Shown in pieces: positions 27,791 to 35,907 of a stretch of DNA of 64,000 nucleotides (position 1 is the first letter of the stretch; every line of letters starts with the position of its first letter). The notes below the pieces were generated by a model that had not been told where the DNA came from, searched no databases, and was given only the letters and a program-made list of their open reading frames with translations. The position numbers and the translations under genes were made by a program. The DNA comes from Arthrobacter sp. SLBN-83 (GTDB lineage: Bacteria; Actinomycetota; Actinomycetes; Actinomycetales; Micrococcaceae), in assembly GCF_006715285.1 (NCBI RefSeq), contig NZ_VFMX01000001.1, positions 372,001 to 436,000 on the forward strand, read 5' to 3'.

Positions 27791-27862
27791 CATCAGATGT
27801 ATTGCTTGGAAAAAACAGCCTACTCCGATATTCTCATCGAATACTTCCGAATACATCAGATG
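27791..27862 (+). promoter_or_regulatory. fucD promoter flanked by two operator copies
   Basis: CATCAGATG occurs at 27791-27799 and 27854-27862, 63 bases apart (six helical turns). Between them TTGGAA (27806-27811), 17 bases, TATTCT (27829-27834) form the promoter. With flanks the sites share ATACATCWGATGA in inverted orientation. Confidence 0.62.
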
Positions 27863-27917
27863 ACGCTCGCAACGTTGCTGGAGCTCATCGTCATAGCCTG
27901 AACCTGGAGGGCTTACC

Positions 27918-29303
27918 TTGCCAAAGATCACTGGATTCGACGTGTTTGACGTGCGGTTTCCCACGTCGCTGACTGCGGACGGCTCGGATGCCATGAACAA
28001 GGACGGGGACTATTCTGCCGCCTACATAGTGCTGAGGACAGACGACCCGGCACTGTACGGCTGCGGCTTCACCTTCACCATCGGCCGCGGCAACGACATC
28101 TGCGCGGCTGCCATCGAACTGCGCGCCCGGCCCCTCATAGGGCAGGACGCCGAGGAGATCTGCGGCGACCTCGGGGGAACTTACCGTGGCTTGAAGCGGG
28201 ACTCCCAGCTGCGCTGGCTGGGACCTGACAAGGGCGTGGAGCACCTGGCCCTCGGGGCGGTGATGAACGCGGTCTGGGACCTCGCGGCACGACAGGCGGG
28301 GAAACCCCTGTGGCAGTTGCTGGCCGACATGACCCCGGAACAGATTGTTGACGCGGCGGACCTGAGCTACCTATCGGACGCCCTCACCCGTGAAGAAGCG
28401 CTGGGCCTGTTGACCCGCCTTGCGCCCACCAGGGACCAGCGCATCCGGCAACTGACTGAAAACGGGTACCCCTGCTACACCACGTCCGCCGGCTGGCTGG
28501 GCTACTCGGACGAGAAGCTCCGGCGGCTGTGCCAGGAGGCTGTAGACCAGGGCTACCGCCACATCAAGCTCAAAGTAGGCGCATCCCTGGAGGAGGACAT
28601 CCGCCGCCTCGCGATTGCACGCGAGGTCATCGGTCCTGACGGCAACCTGATGATCGACGCGAACCAGGTGTGGGATGTTCCGCAGGCCATCGACTGGGTC
28701 AAGCAACTGTCCGAATTCAACCCCATGTGGATTGAGGAGCCAACCAGCCCCGACGATGTCCTGGGCCATGCCGAGATCCGCAGGGCAGTGCAGCCCATCG
28801 GAGTGGCCACGGGCGAACACGGCATGAACCGGGTGCTCTTCAAGCAACTCTTCCAAGCCGCTGCGATCGACTACTGCCAGCTGGACGCGTGCCGGCTCGC
28901 CAGCGTGAACGAAGTACTCGCCGTCCAGCTGATGGCGGCTAAATTCGGGATCCCCGTGTGCCCGCACGCCGGCGGTGTGGGCCTGTGCGAACTGGTCCAG
29001 CACCTTTCAATCTTCGACTTCATCGCAGTGTCAGGTGACCTAACAGGACGGGTGACCGAGTTCGTCGACCACCTGCACGAGCATTTCGTGGACCCATGCA
29101 TCATCAAGGACGGCGCCTACGTCATGCCCGCGAATCCCGGATATTCCGCGGAACTCAAGGAGCAAACGCTGCAGGAATACGCCTTTCCCTATGGCACCTA
29201 CTGGGCAGGAACTGACACTGGCCAGGCAGAACAGGCCTGGCGGGCGGGAAACCAACCCGGCCAGGTTGCCTTCGCGAGCGCACGGCTTGGGGCACAGGCA
29301 TGA
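27918..29303 (+). CDS. fucD: L-fuconate dehydratase (enolase superfamily)
   Basis: A 461-residue enolase-superfamily enzyme expected to dehydrate L-fuconate to 2-keto-3-deoxy-L-fuconate. The catalytic set is in place: Lys217 and Lys219 (HIKLKVG), metal ligands Asp247 (MIDANQ), Glu273 (IEEP) and Glu300 (TGEH), and His350 (CPHAGG). The N-terminal MPKITGFDVFDVRFPTS and the internal TTSAGWLGYSDEKL are typical of the FucD/ENOSF1 group. The start is TTG at 27918, supported by GGAGG eight bases upstream. It overlaps the mutarotase start by ATGA. Confidence 0.93.
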   Translation: MPKITGFDVFDVRFPTSLTADGSDAMNKDGDYSAAYIVLRTDDPALYGCGFTFTIGRGNDICAAAIELRARPLIGQDAEEICGDLGGTYRGLKRDSQLRWLGPDKGVEHLALGAVMNAVWDLAARQAGKPLWQLLADMTPEQIVDAADLSYLSDALTREEALGLLTRLAPTRDQRIRQLTENGYPCYTTSAGWLGYSDEKLRRLCQEAVDQGYRHIKLKVGASLEEDIRRLAIAREVIGPDGNLMIDANQVWDVPQAIDWVKQLSEFNPMWIEEPTSPDDVLGHAEIRRAVQPIGVATGEHGMNRVLFKQLFQAAAIDYCQLDACRLASVNEVLAVQLMAAKFGIPVCPHAGGVGLCELVQHLSIFDFIAVSGDLTGRVTEFVDHLHEHFVDPCIIKDGAYVMPANPGYSAELKEQTLQEYAFPYGTYWAGTDTGQAEQAWRAGNQPGQVAFASARLGAQA

Positions 29304-29728
29304 TCAACTACACCCTGACCCACCCGGGGCTGCTGGCCGCGCTCGCCGAATCCGGCCATGGCTCGCAGATCCTGGTTGCAGACGCCAACTACCCGCACAA
29401 CACCGGAGCACCCGCATCCGCCCGTCGGATTGCCCTGAACCTCCGGCCCGGCCTGCTGACGATTGACCAGATCCTCGAAGTCCTGGTGGACGCAGTCCCC
29501 CTGGAGGCGGCAGCGGTGATGACCCCGCCGGACGGAAACTGGACGGAAGCAGTCAAAGGCTACGAACGGACGTTGGGCACGGAGGTCCCCATCACGTCCC
29601 ATCAGCGCTTCGAGTTCTACGACGCCGCACGCTCGCCCAATGTCGCCGTCGTCATTGCCAGCGGCGATACCCGGCACTACGCCAACCTGCTGCTCACCAT
29701 CGGCGTGCGGCCGGACGGCACGGCCTGA
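29300..29728 (+). CDS. fucU: L-fucose mutarotase (RbsD/FucU family)
   Basis: A 142-residue protein of the RbsD/FucU fold: LLAALAESGHGSQILVADANYP with the catalytic His20, and the C-terminal VVIASGDTRHYANLLLTIGV motif. It would equilibrate alpha- and beta-L-fucose so that the dehydrogenase gets its preferred anomer. Overlaps both neighbours (ATGA upstream, TGATG downstream). Confidence 0.9.
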   Translation: MINYTLTHPGLLAALAESGHGSQILVADANYPHNTGAPASARRIALNLRPGLLTIDQILEVLVDAVPLEAAAVMTPPDGNWTEAVKGYERTLGTEVPITSHQRFEFYDAARSPNVAVVIASGDTRHYANLLLTIGVRPDGTA

Positions 29729-30621
29729 TGGAGGCGCCTTCCTTGCAGGTGGTTGACTCCCATGTCCACGTCTGGGATCCGGACGTGCTGGACTACGCCT
29801 GGTTGGGCGACACTTCCGGGTTGAACCATCCGTTCCTGCCAAGGGACCTCCCCCACACTTCACAAAGCACGCGGGCCGCCGTCTTCGTGCAGGCCGACTG
29901 CCGCGATGACCAGGCACTCAAAGAAGTGGACTGGGTGTCAGGCCTCCGGACGGACTGGCCCCAGCTCGCCGGGATTGTGGCGTTTGCGCCCATCAGCAAG
30001 GGCGACGCCGTCGAACAGGACCTTGGCCAACTGCTGGAACGGCCCCTGGTCCGCGGGGTCCGGCAGCTGTTCCAGGACCGGGACAAATCCTTCATGCTGC
30101 ACCAGGACACCCTGGCGGGAGCACGGCAGGTGGGCGGCGCCGGGCTGGTCTTCGACGCGTGCATCCGCGCCGGACAACTGGCACCCCTCGCGGAATTCGC
30201 CCGCCGCGTGCCCGGGCTCGCGATCGTGCTGGACCACATGGGCAAGCCGCCCATCGCCAGTGGAGAGCTCACGGCCTGGCGCAGCGGCATGCAGGAGCTG
30301 GCCCGCTGCGGCAATGTCGTCGTCAAAATTTCCGGAGCCGGCGCCGAAGCTGACCCGAACCGCGCCCTGGCGCCCCAGGCATTGCCGTTCATCCAGGAGA
30401 CGCTGGATCTCTTCGGAGCGGAGCGATGCATGGTCGGCAGCGACTTCCCTGTCTCCCTGAGACGCCCCGGTGCCTACCTTGACTGGATCACCACGGTGGA
30501 ACAGGCGATGGCGGGCGCGTCGGAGGCCGAACGCAGCAAGGTGGCGCAGGAAACCGCGGCCCGTGTCTACCGCCTGGAAACGGCAGCAGAACAGGCAAGC
30601 CCACACGAGGAGAAGGACTGA
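29728..30621 (+). CDS. L-fuconolactonase (amidohydrolase-2 family)
   Basis: A 297-residue TIM-barrel amidohydrolase with the metal motif DSHVHVWDP (His12, His14), the mid-barrel ILDH-type strand (here IVLDHMGKPP), and the C-terminal RCMVGSDFPVSL with the catalytic Asp. This family contains the lactonase that opens L-fucono-1,5-lactone to L-fuconate. It shares one base with the fucU stop. A 4-sulfomuconolactone or 2-pyrone hydrolase role is unlikely given its neighbours. Confidence 0.88.
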   Translation: MEAPSLQVVDSHVHVWDPDVLDYAWLGDTSGLNHPFLPRDLPHTSQSTRAAVFVQADCRDDQALKEVDWVSGLRTDWPQLAGIVAFAPISKGDAVEQDLGQLLERPLVRGVRQLFQDRDKSFMLHQDTLAGARQVGGAGLVFDACIRAGQLAPLAEFARRVPGLAIVLDHMGKPPIASGELTAWRSGMQELARCGNVVVKISGAGAEADPNRALAPQALPFIQETLDLFGAERCMVGSDFPVSLRRPGAYLDWITTVEQAMAGASEAERSKVAQETAARVYRLETAAEQASPHEEKD

Positions 30622-30622
30622 C

Positions 30623-31594
30623 ATGCAAGCAGAAACCCGCACCATTCCTGGTACTGACGTCCAACTGCCGGTGCTCGGCCTCGGCGGAGCACCCATCGGC
30701 AATCTCTACCGGGAGGTGCCCGAGCAGGAAGCGGTCGACGCCGTCACCGCGGCCTGGGAGGGCGGCGTGCGCTATTTCGACACCGCGCCGCACTACGGGC
30801 TGGGGCTTTCCGAACGCCGCATGGGTGCCGCGCTTGCAGGGAAGGACCGCGAAAGCTACGTGCTCAGCACCAAGATTGGGCGGCTGCTGCGCCCCAACCC
30901 CTCGCCCGGAGGCAAGGACACGGAAGGCTTCGACGTCCCTGACAATGTGCACCGGGTCCGCGACTACTCACGCGACGGGGTGCTGCGCTCCATAGAGGAG
31001 AGCCTGCAGCGGCTGGGGACCGACCGGATCGACATCGTCTACATCCATGACCCGGATGACTACTGGGCGGAGGCCGTGGAAGGCGCGGCCCCGGCACTGT
31101 CCGCGCTGCGCGACGAAGGGGTGATCCGCGCCTGGGGTGCAGGAATGAACCAATCTGAAATGCTCCACCGCTTCGTCACCGAGACGGACATCGACGTGGT
31201 CATGCTCGCCGGGAGGTACACGCTGCTGGAGCAAGGTGCGGCCCGGGACCTGCTCCCCGCGTGCCTGGAACGCGGCGTCGGCGTCGTGAACGTGGGCGTC
31301 TTCAATTCAGGGCTGCTGTCCAAGGAACGCCCAGCTGCCAACGCCACCTACAACTACGCACCTGTCCCGCAGGAACTGCTGGACCGGGCCAACCTGCTGG
31401 CTGACATCTGCGAATCGCACGGGACCACCCTCCCGGCGGCCGCCCTCCACTACCCCTACCAGCACCCCGCCGTGACAAGCGTTGTCCTTGGCATGCGGAC
31501 GCCCGCGCAGGTAAAGCAAAACCTGGACCTGGCCGCCCAAAGCGTCCCGGCCGGGTTGTGGACTGACCTGCGCGAGCGCGGACTGATCGACTGA
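30623..31594 (+). CDS. Aldo/keto reductase, probable L-fucose dehydrogenase
   Basis: A 323-residue AKR-fold enzyme with Asp53 and Tyr58 in RYFDTAPHYGLGLSE, a catalytic Lys in LSTKIGRLLRP and a His in VYIHDPDDY. The pattern is that of the D-threo-aldose/L-fucose dehydrogenase subgroup. It would oxidise L-fucose to the lactone with NAD(P)+. The ATG at 30623 follows GAGGAGAAGGA, one base after the lactonase stop. Confidence 0.87.
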   Translation: MQAETRTIPGTDVQLPVLGLGGAPIGNLYREVPEQEAVDAVTAAWEGGVRYFDTAPHYGLGLSERRMGAALAGKDRESYVLSTKIGRLLRPNPSPGGKDTEGFDVPDNVHRVRDYSRDGVLRSIEESLQRLGTDRIDIVYIHDPDDYWAEAVEGAAPALSALRDEGVIRAWGAGMNQSEMLHRFVTETDIDVVMLAGRYTLLEQGAARDLLPACLERGVGVVNVGVFNSGLLSKERPAANATYNYAPVPQELLDRANLLADICESHGTTLPAAALHYPYQHPAVTSVVLGMRTPAQVKQNLDLAAQSVPAGLWTDLRERGLID

Positions 31595-31631
31595 AAGCAC
31601 AACCGAGTACTACCGAGAAAAGAAGAAACGA

Positions 31632-32477
31632 ATGCAATTTGCCCGCATAGGTGCCACTGGCAAGGAAATCCCCGCCCTGCTCCACGACAAGAAGTACTAC
31701 TCCCTGGAGCAGGTGACCCGGGACATCGATGCCGACTTCTGGGAAACGAATGGGCCGGCGCGTGCCGCAGCGGCACTGGCCGCCGGCGAACTGGCAGAAC
31801 TCGCCGTTGACGGGGCCCGGATCGGTGCTCCGATCGCCAGGCCGTCCTCCGTGATCTGCGTGGGCATGAACTACGCAGCCCACGCAGCGGAATCCGGCTC
31901 CGCACCGCCTTCGGTCCCCATCATCTTCCATAAGGCACCCAACACCGTGGCCGGGCCGTTCGATCCGGTGGCCATCCCACGCGGTTCCACCAAGACCGAC
32001 TGGGAAGTGGAACTCGGCGTGGTCATCGGCCGGCGTGCCTCCTACCTGGACTCCCCCTCCCAGGCCCACGACTACATCGCAGGCTTCGTTACCGTCAACG
32101 ACCTGTCAGAGCGGACATTCCAGCTGGAGGTATCCGGCGGCCAGTGGTCCAAGGGAAAGAGCTGCGCAGGTTTTTGCCCCACTGGCCCATACCTCGTGAC
32201 CCCGGACGAGGTGGACGCCCACGACCTGCGGCTCCGCAGCTGGGTGAACGGCGAAATCCGCCAGGACTCCTCCACCCGCGACCTGATCTTCGGCGTGGAG
32301 CAGGTGATCTATGACCTCAGCCAGTTCCTGGTCCTTGAGCCGGGGGACCTGATTTGCACCGGCACCCCGGAGGGAGTAGCCCTGTCCGGGCGTTTCCCGT
32401 ACCTCAAGGCCGGGGACGTCGTCGAACTTGAAGTGGCGGGACTGGGCCGCCAGCGCCAGGAATTCTTCCAGGGCTAA
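31632..32477 (+). CDS. FAH-family hydrolase, probable 2,4-diketo-3-deoxy-L-fuconate hydrolase
   Basis: A 281-residue fumarylacetoacetate hydrolase-fold enzyme. Metal-binding parts are visible in DWEVELGVVIG (acidic ligands), GFVTVNDLSER and the C-terminal GDLICTGTPEGVA loop. In the non-phosphorylative fucose route the last step is hydrolytic cleavage of 2,4-diketo-3-deoxy-L-fuconate to pyruvate and L-lactate by this family. It is followed 18 bases later by the matching dehydrogenase. Confidence 0.87.
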   Translation: MQFARIGATGKEIPALLHDKKYYSLEQVTRDIDADFWETNGPARAAAALAAGELAELAVDGARIGAPIARPSSVICVGMNYAAHAAESGSAPPSVPIIFHKAPNTVAGPFDPVAIPRGSTKTDWEVELGVVIGRRASYLDSPSQAHDYIAGFVTVNDLSERTFQLEVSGGQWSKGKSCAGFCPTGPYLVTPDEVDAHDLRLRSWVNGEIRQDSSTRDLIFGVEQVIYDLSQFLVLEPGDLICTGTPEGVALSGRFPYLKAGDVVELEVAGLGRQRQEFFQG

Positions 32478-32495
32478 TTACGAAAGGACCAGACA

Positions 32496-33254
32496 ATGGA
32501 GTTTGCGGGCATCAAGGCAATCGTTACCGGCGGAGCCTCGGGAATTGGGGCTGCGACAGTGAAGCTGCTGCAGGAACGCGGGGCCGATGTCGCCGTGTTG
32601 GACCTCAACCCCGACCAAGCGCCGGCGGGAGTGAAGGCCGTCCACTGTGACGTCTCCGAAGACGCGTCCGTCCGCCGGGCCGTTGAAGAGGCTGCGGAAC
32701 AGCTGGGCGGGATCGACGTGGTGGTCAACAACGCCGGCGTGGGTGCACAGGGCACCATTGAAGCAAATGACGACGACGAGTGGCACCGCGTGTTCGACGT
32801 CAACGTGCTGGGCATGGTCCGGGTGTCACGGGCTGCCCTGCCGCACCTGCGCCGGTCCAGCCACGCGGCGATCGTCAATACGTGCTCTGTTGCAGCCACC
32901 GCCGGGCTCCCCCAGCGCGCCCTGTACAGCGCAACCAAGGGCGCAGTGCTGTCGCTCACCCTGGCCATGGCCGCCGACCACCTCCAGGAAGGCATCAGGG
33001 TCAACTGCGTGAACCCGGGGACTGCCGACACTCCCTGGATCGGCCGCCTGCTGGCCAGCGCACCGGATCCTGCCGCGGAACGGGCGGCGCTGGAGGCGCG
33101 CCAGCCGCACGGCCGGCTGGTCTCGCCGGAGGAAGTCGCAGCCGCCGTCGCCTACCTTGCCAGCCCGCTCTCGGGGTCCACCACCGGAGTGGACCTGGCA
33201 GTGGACGGCGGCATGCAGGCACTTCGGCTCCGGCCCCGCCCTGCCGCTTCCTGA
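32496..33254 (+). CDS. SDR, probable 2-keto-3-deoxy-L-fuconate 4-dehydrogenase
   Basis: A 252-residue classical short-chain dehydrogenase: cofactor motif TGGASGIG (11-18), NNAG at 78-81, catalytic Ser131, Tyr144 and Lys148 (YSATK). Asp36 after the second strand points to NAD+. In the fucose pathway it would oxidise the C4 hydroxyl of 2-keto-3-deoxy-L-fuconate ahead of the hydrolase. Last gene of the operon; 66 bases before the CNNM-type gene. Confidence 0.88.
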   Translation: MEFAGIKAIVTGGASGIGAATVKLLQERGADVAVLDLNPDQAPAGVKAVHCDVSEDASVRRAVEEAAEQLGGIDVVVNNAGVGAQGTIEANDDDEWHRVFDVNVLGMVRVSRAALPHLRRSSHAAIVNTCSVAATAGLPQRALYSATKGAVLSLTLAMAADHLQEGIRVNCVNPGTADTPWIGRLLASAPDPAAERAALEARQPHGRLVSPEEVAAAVAYLASPLSGSTTGVDLAVDGGMQALRLRPRPAAS

Positions 33255-33320
33255 CGCAGCCGCTTCTGAGCAGGGCAACAGGCACGCGCCACCGGGATCG
33301 TGGCTCGGTAAAGTCGTGTC

Positions 33321-34625
33321 ATGGACAGCGGCGCTTTCCTCAATATCGCGTTGGTTCTTGGATTCGTATTGCTGGGCGGGGTGTTCGCCGCGGCGGAGAT
33401 GGCACTGGTGTCCCTGCGCGAAAGCCAGGTGCGCCGCATCGAGAAGTCCGGTGAGTCAGGGGCTCGAACGGCGGCGCTGGCGCGCAACCCCAACCGGTTC
33501 CTCTCCACGGTCCAGATCGGGGTGACGTTGGCTGGGTTCTTCTCGGCGGCCTACGGCGCCTCGGCGATCGCGCCCGACGTCGTGCCTCTCCTGGAAGCCG
33601 TGGGGCTGGGTGCGGCGGCCGGGCCGGTCTCCTTTATTGGCATGACCCTGCTGGTGGCCTACCTGTCCCTGGTGCTGGGCGAATTGGCGCCCAAGAGGCT
33701 GGCGCTGCAAAGCCCCGTCGCCTTCACCCGGGTCCTGGCCCCGCCGCTCATCAGTTTTTCGAGGCTCATGCGGCCAGCCATCTGGTTCCTGTCCGTCTCC
33801 ACTGACGCCGCGGTCAGGCTCTTCGGTGGTGACCCGCGTGCCAAGCGGCCCGCCATCACCTCGGAGGAACTGTGGGACATGGTGGCCGGGAACGAGATGC
33901 TCGAAGAGAGCAGCCGGCACATTCTTGCCGACGTGTTCGGCGCCGGAGAAAGGACCCTTCAGGAGGTGATGCGCCCGCGCACGGAGGTCGTCTTCATCGA
34001 CGGCGCCATGACCATCGCCGACGCCCGCACCATGGTCCGCGACGGCCCCTATTCCCGGTTTCCCGTCATCGGCAGGAGTCCCGACGACGTCCTGGGCTTC
34101 GTGCACATCCGCGACCTGATGCCGGGCGGCAAGGTGCAGGACCAGGCAGTGGTGCGTGACATCGCCCGTAAGATCCTTGCCATGCCGGGGACCAACCGGG
34201 TGCTGCCGTCGCTGTCCCGGATGCGCAGGACCAACCAGCACATTGTGCTGGTGGTGGACGAATACGGCGGCACGGACGGCGTGGTCACGCTCGAAGACCT
34301 GGTGGAGGAACTGGTGGGCGAGATCTACGACGAGTACGACACCGGCGCCGAGCACGAGGACCGCGTCAACATGGCCAACGGCACCATCGATGTGGACGGC
34401 GGGCTGATCCTCCAGGAGTTCACGGCAGCGTCCGGGATCGCCCTGCCGGAGGGCCACTACGAAACAGTGGCCGGGTTCATGCTGGACCGGCTGGGCCGCC
34501 TGCCTGCCGCAGGCGACAGGGTCGAGATCCCCGGATACGTCCTGACAGTCCTCAGCATGGACCGGCTGCGGATAGCCCGGATCCGGGTCACCCCGGTCAC
34601 CAACCATCCCGGCGCCGCTGGCTGA
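33321..34625 (+). CDS. Hemolysin-type CNNM/CBS protein (CorC/TlyC family)
   Basis: A 434-residue membrane protein. A DUF21/CNNM domain with about four helices occupies residues 1-190 (GGVFAAAEMALVSLRESQVRRIE, QIGVTLAGFFSAAYGA), two CBS domains follow (MRPRTEVVFIDGAM... PYSRFPVIGRSPDDVLGFVHIRDL, and VDEYGGTDGVVTLEDLVEELVGEIYDEYD) and a CorC_HlyC domain ends the protein. Relatives move or sense magnesium. Independent of the flanking sugar operons. Confidence 0.9.
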   Translation: MDSGAFLNIALVLGFVLLGGVFAAAEMALVSLRESQVRRIEKSGESGARTAALARNPNRFLSTVQIGVTLAGFFSAAYGASAIAPDVVPLLEAVGLGAAAGPVSFIGMTLLVAYLSLVLGELAPKRLALQSPVAFTRVLAPPLISFSRLMRPAIWFLSVSTDAAVRLFGGDPRAKRPAITSEELWDMVAGNEMLEESSRHILADVFGAGERTLQEVMRPRTEVVFIDGAMTIADARTMVRDGPYSRFPVIGRSPDDVLGFVHIRDLMPGGKVQDQAVVRDIARKILAMPGTNRVLPSLSRMRRTNQHIVLVVDEYGGTDGVVTLEDLVEELVGEIYDEYDTGAEHEDRVNMANGTIDVDGGLILQEFTAASGIALPEGHYETVAGFMLDRLGRLPAAGDRVEIPGYVLTVLSMDRLRIARIRVTPVTNHPGAAG

Positions 34626-34664
34626 AGAAATACGACGGCGGGACGAACTTTCCGCCAAAGAGTC

Positions 34665-34754
34665 GCGTTTACGAAACGCATCGGGTTCCACTTCCCCTCC
34701 CCTTACTGTTGTTGAGGCAAGTTACGCAACCGTTTACGTAAACCGTTTGCGTAA
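34665..34754 (+). promoter_or_regulatory. Cluster of LacI-type operators and a weak promoter
   Basis: GCGTTT-acg-AAACGC (34665-34679) is one dyad. Further on, AACCGTTTACGTAA (34728-34741) and AACCGTTTGCGTAA (34741-34754) are tandem 14-base repeats 13 bases apart, with a central perfect palindrome GTTTACGTAAAC and outer arms GTTACGCAA/TTGCGTAAC. TTGAGG (34712-34717), 17 bases, TACGTA (34735-34740) is a weak promoter that the repeats would cover. Confidence 0.6.
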
Positions 34755-34787
34755 CTTCCACAGGCACGAAACGGGAAGAGGAAAACC

Positions 34788-35768
34788 GTGGTAACCATCA
34801 GGGATGTGGCGCAGCACGCCGGTGTCTCCCCTGCCACCGTTTCCCGCGTGGTCAACGGCCTGGTGGGGTATTCGGACGAGACCCGGGAACGCGTCGAGGC
34901 CGCCGTCCGGAAACTCAGCTACGAAACCGACTACCTGGCCCGCGGCCTCAAAACCCGGCAGACTTCCGTGATCGGACTCCTCGCCCCAATGGTGTCGGAC
35001 GCCCTCGCCTCCAAAGTGATGCAGGGCGTCGAGGAGGAGGCCCAGGAGCGCGGGTACGCCGTCATGCTGGGCCGCACCGGGGCAAAGTCCGCGTTCATCG
35101 CCGGTTACCTCCGGACCCTGCGCACCTACCGGTCCGCAGGCGTCATCCTCATCTCCGCTGTCATCACCCAAGAGACGCGGCAGCTGCTCGGCCCCAACAT
35201 CCCCATCATCTCCGTGGCCATCAGCGACAAGACCGGTTCCCCCAGCGTCGCCATCGACGACGAACAGGCAGCCTACGACGCCACCCGCCACCTGCTGAAG
35301 ATCGGCCACCGCCGCATCGGCCTGCTGGCGGGAGATCATGCCTCCGTCTTCGTGGCAAAGCCCCGCGAGCGCGGCTACCTCCGGGCCATGCGGGAGGCAA
35401 AGTGCACCCCCGTTACAGCCATCGGCAGCTTCTTCTACGAGAGCGGAGCCGCTGGGCTGGACGAACTCCTGGCCCAGGACCCGGGGCTGACCGCCATCTT
35501 CGCGGTGAGTGACGAAATGGGCGCCGCGGTGGTCAACGAGCTCCAGAAGCGGGGCCGGAAAGTGCCCGAGGACGTCTCCGTCCTGGGCTTCGACAACACT
35601 TCCACCTCGCTGCACGTCCACCCGCCGTTGAGCACCATGGCGCAGCCGCTGGAGGAGATGGGCCGGATGGCCGTCACCAAGCTCCTCCGCGCACGGGACC
35701 TTGGGCCCAAGATCATGCCGCACCGGCTCATTGAGCGCGGATCCACCGCACCTCCGCCCACCACCTGA
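34788..35768 (+). CDS. LacI-family regulator of the alpha-glucoside operon
   Basis: A 326-residue repressor with the LacI HTH and hinge (TIRDVAQHAGVSPATVSRVVNGLVGYSDETRERVEAAVRKLSYETDYLARGL) and a periplasmic-binding-protein-like effector domain. GTG start with GGGAAGAGGA upstream. Operator-like repeats lie 34-120 bases before the gene and another palindrome lies before the next gene, so it most likely represses itself and the importer/GH13 operon until an alpha-glucoside binds. Confidence 0.9.
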   Translation: MVTIRDVAQHAGVSPATVSRVVNGLVGYSDETRERVEAAVRKLSYETDYLARGLKTRQTSVIGLLAPMVSDALASKVMQGVEEEAQERGYAVMLGRTGAKSAFIAGYLRTLRTYRSAGVILISAVITQETRQLLGPNIPIISVAISDKTGSPSVAIDDEQAAYDATRHLLKIGHRRIGLLAGDHASVFVAKPRERGYLRAMREAKCTPVTAIGSFFYESGAAGLDELLAQDPGLTAIFAVSDEMGAAVVNELQKRGRKVPEDVSVLGFDNTSTSLHVHPPLSTMAQPLEEMGRMAVTKLLRARDLGPKIMPHRLIERGSTAPPPTT

Positions 35769-35848
35769 TCCTTCCACCACCTCGAAGACACCCACCAAGG
35801 CAACGACCGGCGCCTCCCGTGCCGCCGTCGTCGTACTTTTCCATGCCC

Positions 35849-35864
35849 GCAAACCGAGGTTTGC
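35849..35864. promoter_or_regulatory. LacI-type operator before the binding-protein gene
   Basis: Perfect dyad GCAAACC-ga-GGTTTGC, 44 bases before the ATG at 35908. It shares the GCAAAC/GGTTT elements with the repeats upstream of the lacI-type gene. Confidence 0.58.
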
Positions 35865-35907
35865 ACCGAGAAATATGCACCATAAAAATCCCCAGAAGGA
35901 GCATCAC

